Below are positions 33,202 through 40,983 of a stretch of 51,867 nucleotides of DNA, one piece after another. The position numbers and the translations under genes are program-made. How positions within the stretch are numbered: position 1 is the stretch's first letter; every line of letters starts with the position of its first letter. Source of the stretch: Pseudomonas sp. MWU13-2105 (lineage in GTDB: Bacteria; Pseudomonadota; Gammaproteobacteria; Pseudomonadales; Pseudomonadaceae); the NCBI RefSeq assembly GCF_023242315.1, contig NZ_JALLIY010000029.1, forward strand, positions 1 to 51,867, written 5' to 3'. Below the pieces are notes generated by a model. That model had not been told where the DNA came from. It was given only the letters and a program-made list of their open reading frames with translations, and ran no database searches.

Positions 33202-34550
33202 GTCGGACTCCGTTGTTGCAGCCAGCGCTCCAGGTGATGAATGTCCACGCCACCGGCGCAGAATGCCGGGTCGTCGAGAATGTCGCGGTGCAAGGGGATA
33301 TTGGTCGAGATGCCTTCCACGTACAGCTCACTCAGGGCCAGGCGCATACGGGCCATCGCCTCATTGCGGGTGGCACCGTGGGTGATGACCTTGGCCACCA
33401 ACGAGTCGTAATAAGGCGGTACGCGATAGCCGGTGGTGACGTGGGAGTCGACCCGCACGCCAAAGCCACCGGGGACTTCCCAGCGCTGAATCAGCCCCGG
33501 CGTCGGCATAAACGTGATCGGGTCCTCGGCGTTGATCCGGCATTCCAGTGAGTGCCCGTTGAGCTGCACGTCCTGCTGGCGTAGCTCCAGCACTTCGCCT
33601 CGGGCCATGCGCAATTGCTGCTGGACAATATCGATGCCGGTGGTCATCTCCGTCACCGGATGTTCGACTTGCAGCCGGGTGTTCATCTCGATGAAGAAGA
33701 ACTCGCCGTCCTCATACAGAAACTCGAAGGTCCCGACACCGCGATAACCGATCTGCCGGCAAGCCGCCGCGCAGCGTGCGCCGACCTTGGCAATCAGTTC
33801 CGGGGCGATTCCCGGCGCTGGCGCTTCTTCCAGGACTTTCTGATGCCGACGTTGCAAGGAGCAATCCCGGCAACCCAGCCAGATCGCGTGGCCATGGGCA
33901 TCGCATAACACCTGGATTTCGACATGCCGTGGATGACCGAGAAACTTCTCGATGTAGAGCTCCGGATTGCCGAAAGCCAACCGCGCCTCTTCACGGGTCA
34001 GCGCGATAGCATCCAGCAGTTCACCCTCCTCGTTCACCACCCGCATGCCGCGGCCACCGCCACCGCCAGCGGCCTTGACGATGACCGGATAGCCAATTTC
34101 ACTCGCGATGGCCCGGATGCCTTCATCGTCTGCGGGCATCACCGAATCCGGCCCGGGCACACAGGGCACGCCGGCTTCACGCATCGCACGTTTGGCGGCA
34201 ACCTTGTCACCCATGGTGCGAATGCACGCCGCGCTCGGGCCGATAAAGGTCAAGCCGGCCGCTTCGATGCGTTCGGCAAATCCGGCGTTCTCCGAGAGAA
34301 AACCATAACCCGGGTGGATCGCCTGCGCGCCGCTGAGCTTGGCGGCGAACAGCAGCGCGGTCTGGTTCAGATAACTCAGGCCGGGTGACGCGGGTCCGAT
34401 GCACAAGGCCTGATCAGCGTTTTGCACATAGTGTGCGTGGCGATCAGCCTCGGAGTGCACGACAACGGTCTGCAACCCCAGGCCATGGCAGGCACGCTGA
34501 ATACGCAGGGCGATTTCGCCACGATTGGCGATCAGCACTTTGTCGAACAT
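33198..34550 (-). CDS. Biotin carboxylase (AccC-like), copy 2
   Basis: A 450-residue ATP-grasp biotin carboxylase: KVLIANRGEIALRIQRACHG, glycine loop KAAGGGGGRGMR, RDCSLQRRHQKVLEEAPAPG and MNTRLQVEHPVTEMTTG. Length and motifs match housekeeping AccC, but the gene sits within a pxp operon, so it should serve this complex. The ATG at 34550 follows AGGTG by six bases; the GTG at 34559 lies inside that site. It begins 32 bp after the carrier gene. Confidence 0.9.
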   Translation of the reverse strand: MFDKVLIANRGEIALRIQRACHGLGLQTVVVHSEADRHAHYVQNADQALCIGPASPGLSYLNQTALLFAAKLSGAQAIHPGYGFLSENAGFAERIEAAGLTFIGPSAACIRTMGDKVAAKRAMREAGVPCVPGPDSVMPADDEGIRAIASEIGYPVIVKAAGGGGGRGMRVVNEEGELLDAIALTREEARLAFGNPELYIEKFLGHPRHVEIQVLCDAHGHAIWLGCRDCSLQRRHQKVLEEAPAPGIAPELIAKVGARCAAACRQIGYRGVGTFEFLYEDGEFFFIEMNTRLQVEHPVTEMTTGIDIVQQQLRMARGEVLELRQQDVQLNGHSLECRINAEDPITFMPTPGLIQRWEVPGGFGVRVDSHVTTGYRVPPYYDSLVAKVITHGATRNEAMARMRLALSELYVEGISTNIPLHRDILDDPAFCAGGVDIHHLERWLQQRSPT

Positions 34551-34582
34551 TGATTTCACCTGAAAGAGGATAAGGCTTGGGA

Positions 34583-35011
34583 TCAGCCGAGACGGAACAG
34601 CGACTGGCCGGCTTCGACTTCGGCGCCACTCTGGGCAAGGATCGCGGTGATCTGACCGACGGCTTTGGCCTTGACCGGATGGAACATTTTCATGGCCTCA
34701 AGGACCGCCAGGGTCTGCCCTACTTCGATCTGGTCGCCGACCGCGACAAACGGCGCTTCTCCCGCGGCAGGTGTCAAATGCAGGACTCCATGCAGGCTGG
34801 CTTTAATCTCGACGCTCGCCACCAGCGGGGTAGCCGCCTTGGCTGAGCTCGCCGCGGGTGTCGACGAATGATCGGCCAGCGACTCGGTAGCGAGCACCTT
34901 GCCAGCCTGCTTGAAAAGACGAATCGTAATGTCGCCTTCGGTCAGACTCAGTTCGAGCAGATCGGATTCGGCGAGCAAATCGATCAACCCCTTGATACGT
35001 TCTGAATCCAT
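34583..35011 (-). CDS. Biotin carboxyl carrier protein (AccB-like), copy 2
   Basis: A 142-residue AccB-type protein: N-terminal helices (IKGLIDLLAESDLLELSLTE), an Ala/Ser-rich linker at about 44-64 and a C-terminal biotinyl barrel with the exact EAMKM motif, Lys108 being the acceptor. It is fuller than the 81-residue carrier of the first cluster. ATG at 35011 with CAGGGG upstream; the 15-codon extension is not used. First gene of the second pxp/acc operon, with an exact NAC site 94 bp upstream. Confidence 0.9.
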   Translation of the reverse strand: MDSERIKGLIDLLAESDLLELSLTEGDITIRLFKQAGKVLATESLADHSSTPAASSAKAATPLVASVEIKASLHGVLHLTPAAGEAPFVAVGDQIEVGQTLAVLEAMKMFHPVKAKAVGQITAILAQSGAEVEAGQSLFRLG

Positions 35012-35104
35012 GCGTGGGCCCCTGCCTGTCGAGCATGTCTGAGTGGATGGGGTCAATGTAGCGATCCCGCCGAAAGACGACCAAGACGCTTTGGCTTTGG
35101 GGTG

Positions 35105-35119
35105 ATAAGCCGGCCTTAT
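35105..35119. promoter_or_regulatory. NAC binding site (ATA-N9-TAT) upstream of the second pxp/acc operon
   Basis: ATAAGCCGGCCTTAT fits ATA-N9-TAT with palindromic ATAAG/CTTAT arms and shares its CTTATGACCG flank with the site at 30333-30347. It lies between the regulator's stop codon and the carrier gene, 94 bp upstream of the ATG at 35011. Confidence 0.65.
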
Positions 35120-35125
35120 GACCGC

Positions 35126-36031
35126 TCAGCTCAGGCTGCCGCGCATTTCGGCGACCAGCTCCAGCAGGATCGCCTTGACCGCCTGGGCCGGTACCGACAG
35201 CGGCAGATGACCGGATAAACACAGTGCCAGTGGCGCCTCGACCTCGGGCTCGACAATGCGACACATGTGCACCGAGGTGGCGGCGACCATCACTCGCGCA
35301 GAGGATTCGGGCAGGATCGTCGAACCGAAGTGCTCGGCGACGGCGGCGGTCAGGGTGGTCGAAGATTCGATTTCGGCCACCACCCGTACGCTCGCGCCAA
35401 TGCGCTGGAAGGCTTCATCGACCAAGCGTCGCATTACGTTGTAGGGCCGCGGCAGGAGCATGTCCATGTCCGCCAGTTTGGCCAACGGGATCTCTTCGAG
35501 CGCGCTGACAGCAGGATCGGCACTCACCAGATAGAGGTTTTCGCGTAGCAGCGAGACAAAGCTCAAGCCATGGACCTCACGACCGCCATAGAGCACCGCC
35601 ATGTCCATTCGACCGTTCATGATCAACTCACTCAAGGTAGTGCCGAAGTTTTCATTGAGGTACAGCAGAATGCCCGGATGGCGTTCGCGCACGGTTCGCA
35701 ACAACGGCAAGGACAACGCCGAAGCCGCGGTACCTGGCGCCAGTCCGACGGACACTTGCCCGGACAAGGCCTGCCCGGTGGCGTTGATGTCGTTCTGAGC
35801 CTGCTCGCACTGGCGCAGGATGATTTGCGCATGACCGTAGAGCACCTTCCCCGCCTCGGTCGGGGTGACACCGCGCTTGGTCCGAATCAGCAATTGCTGC
35901 TGCAGTTCCGCTTCCAGCGTGGCCAGCTGTTGGCTCAGTGCCGGCTGCGCGATATGCAGCACATCGGCGGCCTGGGTCATGCTGCCGATATCGACGAGTT
36001 TCACGAAATACTTCAAACGGCGCAGATTCAC
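35126..36031 (-). CDS. nac: NAC-type LysR nitrogen assimilation regulator
   Basis: A 301-residue LysR protein closely resembling Klebsiella NAC. The HTH region is NLRRLKYFVKLVDIGSMTQAA, then HIAQPALSQQLATLE and LLIRTKRGVTPTEAGKVLY; the effector domain starts VSVGLAPGTAASALSLPLL and has DMAVLYGGREV and LLPRPYNVMRRLVDEAF. NAC is induced by NtrC under nitrogen limitation and needs no co-inducer, so it couples catabolic genes to nitrogen state. The start is GTG at 36031, matching the NAC N-terminus; the frame is open upstream to 36136 without homology. The divergent aminotransferase and the downstream pxp operon both have NAC-consensus sites. Confidence 0.85.
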   Translation of the reverse strand: MNLRRLKYFVKLVDIGSMTQAADVLHIAQPALSQQLATLEAELQQQLLIRTKRGVTPTEAGKVLYGHAQIILRQCEQAQNDINATGQALSGQVSVGLAPGTAASALSLPLLRTVRERHPGILLYLNENFGTTLSELIMNGRMDMAVLYGGREVHGLSFVSLLRENLYLVSADPAVSALEEIPLAKLADMDMLLPRPYNVMRRLVDEAFQRIGASVRVVAEIESSTTLTAAVAEHFGSTILPESSARVMVAATSVHMCRIVEPEVEAPLALCLSGHLPLSVPAQAVKAILLELVAEMRGSLS

Positions 36032-36134
36032 GGCGGCGGGGCCCTTGCTCGAAAAAGGAAGACAGCCCACAGGCTTTTGCAAGAGCCAGGCCAGTCCGAA
36101 ACCTCGCGCGCGTGCTGGATTGCAGCGCTCAACC

Positions 36135-36149
36135 ATAAGTCTTTGCTAT
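36135..36149. promoter_or_regulatory. NAC binding site (ATA-N9-TAT) upstream of nac
   Basis: ATAAGTCTTTGCTAT; with flanks the arms extend to CCATA...TATGG. It lies 104 bp upstream of the nac GTG at 36031, so autoregulation is likely. It is inside the 309-bp gap 36032-36340, which holds no gene. A 10-bp inverted pair, TATGGCTGGA at 36147-36156 and TCCAGCCATA at 36233-36242, links it with the second site. Confidence 0.65.
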
Positions 36150-36239
36150 GGCTGGATCATTGCCGGTGGGGTTGACACCCAGCATGGGCACGCCGGCCAT
36201 TGCGCACCGATTTAGTGCAAGCCGTGTTCGGTTCCAGCC

Positions 36240-36254
36240 ATAAGCTATGCCTAT
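36240..36254. promoter_or_regulatory. NAC binding site (ATA-N9-TAT) upstream of the aminotransferase
   Basis: ATAAGCTATGCCTAT fits ATA-N9-TAT. It lies 87 bp upstream of the aminotransferase GTG at 36341. Together with the site at 36135 it would let NAC control both divergent genes. No convincing sigma-54 promoter was found in this gap. Confidence 0.6.
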
Positions 36255-36340
36255 CCGACCAGAACGATCTCGTCTTATGGCGGCCCGGGGAGCGACTCGT
36301 ACTGTAGGGCCTCGTCAACGTCATCAACGAGGAACGCCAC

Positions 36341-37549
36341 GTGACCGCCTCCCGCATCGCCGCCCGTGTGCAACGTATCAAACCGTCTCCCAGCAGCGCC
36401 GCCTCCGACCGTGCGAACGAACTGCGCAGGCAAGGCAAGTCCATCATCAATCTGGTCGTCGGCGAGCCGGACTTCGATACCCCGGTGCACATTCGACAAG
36501 CGGCCAGCGCAGCCATCGAACGCGGTGAAACGCGTTACACGCAAAATGCCGGCACTGCAGAGTTGCGCCAAGCGATTGTCGACAAGCTGTCACGGGAAAA
36601 CGGCCTGACCTACGGTACCCATCAGATCCTGGTCACCAGCGGGGCGAAGAGTGCAATTTTCAATGCCTTCGCCGCCACCCTGGGCGCTGGCGATGAAGTC
36701 TTGATTCCTGCGCCGTACTGGGTGTCATACCCCGATATGGTGCTGGCCTGCGAAGGTGAACCGGTCATCCTCGCCTGCCCGGAAGAAAACGCCTTCAAAC
36801 TGACCCCGGCGCAACTGCGCGGCGCAATCACCGAGCGCACCCGCTGGCTGCTGCTCAATTCGCCCAGCAACCCGACCGGCGCCAGCTACAGCGCCGTCGA
36901 GCTCAGGGCCCTGGCCGATGTGCTGCTCGAGCATCCGCAGGTGTTGCTGATGACCGACGACATCTACGAACACATCCGCTACGAAGGCCTGGAAAACCCA
37001 CACATCCTCGCCATCGAACCGGCGCTCACCGAGCGCACTGTGGTGGTCAACGGCGTGTCCAAGACCTACGCCATGACCGGCTGGCGTATCGGCTACGCGG
37101 CAGGCCCGGCGGACTTGATCGGCGCCATGGCGACCCTGCAATCGCAATCGACCAGCAATGCCTGTTCGGTCAGCCAGGCAGCAGCTGTCGAAGCGCTCAA
37201 CGGCGACCAGGCCTTCGTCAAGGAAAGCGTGGCCGTCTACCAGCAACGCCGTGATCGCTGTCTGGATCTGCTCAACGCCATTGACGGCCTGAGTTGCCGC
37301 AAACCCGACGGTGCGTTCTATCTCTATGTGAACTGTGCTGGCCTGCTGGGCCAATCGACGACTCAAGGCAAGCGCCTGGACACCGACTACGACGTCGTCA
37401 TGTACCTGCTGGAAAGCCAAGGTGTGGCCGTGGTGGCAGGAACAGCCTACGGCCTGGCACCGTTTTTTCGGATGTCGATAGCCACCGACATCATGACCCT
37501 CGACGAAGGTTGCTCGCGGATCGCCGCTGCCGTTGCGGCCTTGAGCTGA
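36341..37549 (+). CDS. PLP-dependent aminotransferase, aspartate aminotransferase family (class I/II)
   Basis: A 402-residue fold-type I aminotransferase. The substrate-site segment is NLVVGEPDFDTP; YTQNAGTAELR and TSGAKSAIFNAF follow; Asn177 in NSPSNPTG and Asp207 (DDIYEH) contact the cofactor ring; Lys241 in the VSKTYAMTGWRIGY motif forms the aldimine; an FFRMSIA arginine binds the carboxylate. It should move an amino group from an amino acid to 2-oxoglutarate or a similar acceptor. It starts at GTG 36341 with GAGGA 7 bp upstream. First gene of an operon with an exporter and a porin; a NAC site lies upstream, so it probably releases nitrogen from the compound the island degrades. Confidence 0.87.
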   Translation: MTASRIAARVQRIKPSPSSAASDRANELRRQGKSIINLVVGEPDFDTPVHIRQAASAAIERGETRYTQNAGTAELRQAIVDKLSRENGLTYGTHQILVTSGAKSAIFNAFAATLGAGDEVLIPAPYWVSYPDMVLACEGEPVILACPEENAFKLTPAQLRGAITERTRWLLLNSPSNPTGASYSAVELRALADVLLEHPQVLLMTDDIYEHIRYEGLENPHILAIEPALTERTVVVNGVSKTYAMTGWRIGYAAGPADLIGAMATLQSQSTSNACSVSQAAAVEALNGDQAFVKESVAVYQQRRDRCLDLLNAIDGLSCRKPDGAFYLYVNCAGLLGQSTTQGKRLDTDYDVVMYLLESQGVAVVAGTAYGLAPFFRMSIATDIMTLDEGCSRIAAAVAALS

Positions 37550-37559
37550 GGAACCGACG

Positions 37560-39104
37560 ATGAGCGTGGCGACCCACCCGCCCCTGACCTTCAGGCAGGC
37601 CTTGCTGGCGATGCTTGGCATCTCGCTGGTGCTGATGCTCTCGGCGCTCGACCAGACCGTCATCGGCAACGCGTTGCCGAGTATCGTCGCCGAACTCAAC
37701 GGGTTTGAGCTCTACGCCTGGATTGCCACGGGTTACCTGCTGGCGTCGATTGTCACCATTCCGATCTTCGGCCGGCTGGGTGACTATTACGGACGCAAGC
37801 CATTCGTGATGGCCGCCACGCTGATCTTCACCCTCGCCTCACTGGCCTGTGCCTTGGCCAGTGATATGTTGTGGCTGGTGATCGGTCGGATATTGCAGGG
37901 CGTCGGTGGCGGTATGTTGATCGGCACGGCGTTCGCCTGCATCCCGGAACTGTTTCCCGACACCCGACAACGCCTGCGCTGGCAGATGCTGCTCAGTGCC
38001 CTGTTCAGCGTGGTCAACGCCATCGGGCCTGGGTTGGGCGGCTATCTGACCGGGGCCTACGGTTGGCGCGCGGTGTTCTACATCAATCTGCCGTTGGGAT
38101 GCCTGGCGCTGTTTTTTGCCTGGCGCTACCTGCCTTATCATCGACCGCATCAACGAGCGCACATCAACCTCGACTGGCCCGGTGCAATGCTGATTGCCTT
38201 GGCGCTGGGCAGTCTGCAATTGTTTGTCGAATGGTTGGGGCATTCCAGTCTGATACTGAGTGCCACGCTGGGATTGAGCTGCGCCGTGGCCACCTCCGCC
38301 CTCTGGCGCTGGGAGCGTCGCTGCCAACACGCCCTGCTACCGGCGGCATTGCTCGAATTACCAAGCATGCGCTTGCTGTTTCTGCTGTCGATGGCCGCCG
38401 GGGCGATCATGTTCTCGCTGTTGTTCTATCTACCGTTATTGCTGCAAGGCAGCTATGGCTACTCGCCACAGGATGCCGGTCTGTTGATTACGCCCCTGGC
38501 GCTGAGTATCACCCTGGGGGCTATCGTCAACAGTCGCATCGTGACCCGGTTGCGTAATCCAAACCTGTTACCGCTGTGCGGTTTTGTGGCGCTGCTGCTG
38601 GCGTGCCTGGGCCTGGCCATCGCCGGACGCAGTGCTTCTTTCAAGGTGTTACTCGGCTTGATCCTGCTGGCCGGTCTTGGCTTGGGCTTCATCCTGCTGA
38701 ATCTGACGGTCTTCACTCAGACGCTCGCCGAGCGTCAGTTTCTCGGGATCGCCACCGCACTGACCCAATCGCTGCGCCTGGTGGGCGGATTGCTCGGAAC
38801 GGCTTCAATGGGCGTACTGGTCAACCTGCTGTACAGCGCCAACCTGCAACGACTGTTTATCGCCCACGGGCACGCTGACGGTTTGGCGCTGTACGCCGAC
38901 CCACAGATCCTTTTGCGCCCCGATGCCGCGCTGCACGAACACGCGCAATGGCTGAACCTGGCCCGTGATGCCCTGGCCCGCTCAGTGGGCATTGGCCTGC
39001 TGCTCTGCGCCGGCATCGGCGTCTTGGCCCTGTTCATCCTGCACCGCCTGCCGCCGGTGAAACTGAACGTAGCACCAGCCACTGCTGCTCCTGAAAAACA
39101 ATAA
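37560..39104 (+). CDS. MFS transporter, DHA2 (EmrB/QacA) family
   Basis: A 514-residue, 14-helix drug:H+ antiporter-type MFS protein. Helix 1 carries the DHA2 motif LDQTVIGNALPSIVAELNG, the 2-3 loop GRLGDYYGRKPFVM, and helix 5 the motif-C-like GPGLGGYLTG. The ATG is 10 bp after the aminotransferase stop. In a catabolic operon it may export a surplus or toxic intermediate, or take up substrate; the sequence does not tell the direction. It ends 62 bp before the porin. Confidence 0.87.
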   Translation: MSVATHPPLTFRQALLAMLGISLVLMLSALDQTVIGNALPSIVAELNGFELYAWIATGYLLASIVTIPIFGRLGDYYGRKPFVMAATLIFTLASLACALASDMLWLVIGRILQGVGGGMLIGTAFACIPELFPDTRQRLRWQMLLSALFSVVNAIGPGLGGYLTGAYGWRAVFYINLPLGCLALFFAWRYLPYHRPHQRAHINLDWPGAMLIALALGSLQLFVEWLGHSSLILSATLGLSCAVATSALWRWERRCQHALLPAALLELPSMRLLFLLSMAAGAIMFSLLFYLPLLLQGSYGYSPQDAGLLITPLALSITLGAIVNSRIVTRLRNPNLLPLCGFVALLLACLGLAIAGRSASFKVLLGLILLAGLGLGFILLNLTVFTQTLAERQFLGIATALTQSLRLVGGLLGTASMGVLVNLLYSANLQRLFIAHGHADGLALYADPQILLRPDAALHEHAQWLNLARDALARSVGIGLLLCAGIGVLALFILHRLPPVKLNVAPATAAPEKQ

Positions 39105-39166
39105 ATATTGACTGCCGCCTTTGACTGCCCTCTCACAACACTCGACAACTCATGGGGATGACTCCG

Positions 39167-40495
39167 ATGGAGCTTTTCAATCGCGCACCTAAAGTAGTGG
39201 CCGGTATTTGCGGCCTGATCATCGCTCAACAGGGTTATGCCGCAGGCCTGGTGGAAGACAGCAAGCTCGACGTGCTGGCCCGCAACTTTTTCAGTAATGC
39301 CGACAACCGCAGTGGCGCCGCCGCCCCCAATTACACCCAGGAATGGGGCCAGGGTTTCATCGCCAATTTTCAGTCCGGTTTTACCCAAGGCACCGTTGGG
39401 TTCGGGGTGGATGCCATCGGTATGTGGGGTATCCGACTGGACTCTGGCAAAGGCCGGCACTACAACCCGCAGGGTAATACCTTCACCGGCAACGTTTTCC
39501 CCACCGATAATGGCCGAGCGGTCGACGAGTTCGGTAGCCTGGGCCTGACCGCCAAAGCAAAGATCTCCAATACCGAACTGAAATACGGCACCTTGGTGCC
39601 GATGCTGCCGGTGGTGATGTCCACTGACCGCATGCTGCAGCAAACCTTCAACGGCGGGCAGATCCAATCCAGGGACCTGGAGAACTTCACCTTCACGCTC
39701 GGTCAGTTGGACCATGTCAAAGGTCGCGGTGTCACTCACGAGATGGGCATGTCCATTCCGGGTGCAAACAACGCACTGACCGGCGAGTTCGTCAACAAGT
39801 TCTATTACGGTGGTGTGGATTACAAGCCGACCAAAGACCTGACCTTGCAGTACTACTACGGCAACCTCCAGGACTTCTACAAACAGAACTTTCTCGGCCT
39901 CAAATACGACTGGCAGGTCGGTCCCGGCATCCTGAGTACCGATCTGCGCCACTTCGATAACCGTTCCGATGGCGCCAACGGTCATGACCCCGATTTCTAC
40001 ACCTTTGGCTACTATGGCGACGGCGTGACCAAAGGCAAGGTCGACAGCCGACTGAGCAGCGCGCTATTCACCTACCGGGTGAATGGCCACACGCTCGCCG
40101 CCGGCTTGCAACAGGTCAGTGGCCGCAGTGACGCGGTCTGGTTGAACCAAGGTGACGGCTCCACCGCCTATTTCATGACAGAGTCGATGATCGCTAAATT
40201 CCAGCGCGCCGGGGAAACCACCTGGCAGGTTCGCTACGGCTACGATTTCGCCCGGGTCGGGGTACCCGGGTTGAGCTTCCTGGGCATGTACGAAAGCGGC
40301 TCGAATATCCGCACGCCTGCAGGCGACAAAAACGAGTGGGAACGCAACCTGACCCTGAGCTATGTGGTCCAGCAAGGGCCGCTCAAGGACTTGAGCATTG
40401 CTCTGCGCCACGCCTCGCTGCGCACCGGAGTGTCCACGCAACGGGACAGCGACGAGCATCGAGTCATCATCAGCTACCCGATCAACATTCTGTAA
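39167..40495 (+). CDS. OprD family outer-membrane porin
   Basis: A 442-residue OprD-type 18-strand porin. Signal peptide about 1-25 (VVAGICGLIIAQQGYAAG, cleavage near YAA/G). The mature start LVEDSKLDVLARNFFSNAD is the OprD family opening; the QGFIANFQSGFTQGTVGFGVDA strand, SGKGRHYNPQGNTF and the late DKNEWERNLTLSYV strands follow, ending with a strand toward PINIL. Such porins pass amino acids or small carboxylates. ATG 39167 is chosen because GGGGA lies 8 bp upstream; ATG 39158 and 39152 are in-frame alternatives. Last gene of the aminotransferase operon. Confidence 0.88.
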   Translation: MELFNRAPKVVAGICGLIIAQQGYAAGLVEDSKLDVLARNFFSNADNRSGAAAPNYTQEWGQGFIANFQSGFTQGTVGFGVDAIGMWGIRLDSGKGRHYNPQGNTFTGNVFPTDNGRAVDEFGSLGLTAKAKISNTELKYGTLVPMLPVVMSTDRMLQQTFNGGQIQSRDLENFTFTLGQLDHVKGRGVTHEMGMSIPGANNALTGEFVNKFYYGGVDYKPTKDLTLQYYYGNLQDFYKQNFLGLKYDWQVGPGILSTDLRHFDNRSDGANGHDPDFYTFGYYGDGVTKGKVDSRLSSALFTYRVNGHTLAAGLQQVSGRSDAVWLNQGDGSTAYFMTESMIAKFQRAGETTWQVRYGYDFARVGVPGLSFLGMYESGSNIRTPAGDKNEWERNLTLSYVVQQGPLKDLSIALRHASLRTGVSTQRDSDEHRVIISYPINIL

Positions 40496-40506
40496 AAGCC
40501 AGTACG

Positions 40507-40531
40507 CGGGGTGATGCGCATCATCACCCCG
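40507..40531. terminator. Hairpin after the porin gene
   Basis: CGGGGTGATG (40507-40516) pairs perfectly with CATCACCCCG (40522-40531) around a CGCAT loop, 11 bp after the porin stop. No T-tract follows, so it is either a weak terminator or a 3' protecting stem-loop. Confidence 0.45.
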
Positions 40532-40983
40532 TGGACTTGGATGCCCACCCCATACACTGATGGACTGACCCAGCCTGAAGTCCCGCTATTTATCGATACC
40601 CGCAGATCGCGCCAGACTTCGCTCAAATAGCCATCCCGGCACACCACGCGAGGTTCAGACGGCGAAATAGCCGCTGTCCCCAATTCCCCCTACAGACACC
40701 CATAAATGTGCAGGTTTAAATAATCCGCTCAAATGAAATCGTTTGAGTAATGCGCTGAGCAATGAGATGTGATGATGAAATATTGATAGAGCAAAAATCA
40801 ATAACACATTATTTATATTCAAGCCGCTGGCACTTCGGCTGTTCAGAACAAAACGACTTCCCCGCCTTCCCTGCTCTATCACCCTTCAGCAGGGAGAGGA
40901 ACAGTCACTGATGAAAAACTGGCCGCCACAGTAACGGACCTATCGGCGCCCTCCAACGGCACGATCACTCAGGAAGGAATCTT
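40532..40983. other. Gene-free, partly AT-rich region before the brabantamide-type genes
   Basis: No supported gene in 452 bp. From about 40690 to 40830 the DNA is markedly AT-rich compared with everything around it (for example the run around 40780-40820 with few G or C). The small minus-strand frame overlapping 40474-40683 has no homology or ribosome site and is not called. This should contain the promoter of the glycosyltransferase-NRPS-monooxygenase operon; TTGATA at 40783-40788 is a possible -35 but no -10 stands at the right distance. AGGAAGGA (40972-40979) is the strong ribosome site of the first gene. Confidence 0.6.
40728..40747. promoter_or_regulatory. Inverted repeat in the promoter region of the NRPS operon
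   Basis: CTCAAATGAAATCGTTTGAG has 6-bp arms (CTCAAA/TTTGAG) around an 8-bp centre, 236 bp before the first gene. It is a candidate operator for an unlinked regulator; no LuxR-type or other regulator gene is in the adjacent window. Confidence 0.4.

Noticed and set aside
36184..36199. Possible sigma-54 promoter (GGCAC...TTGC) upstream of the aminotransferase
   Set aside because: The GG and GC elements are 13 bases apart instead of the required 10, so it does not fit.
40474..40683. A 69-codon minus-strand frame after the porin gene
   Set aside because: It overlaps the porin end, has no ribosome site and no recognisable family, and its length is expected by chance.
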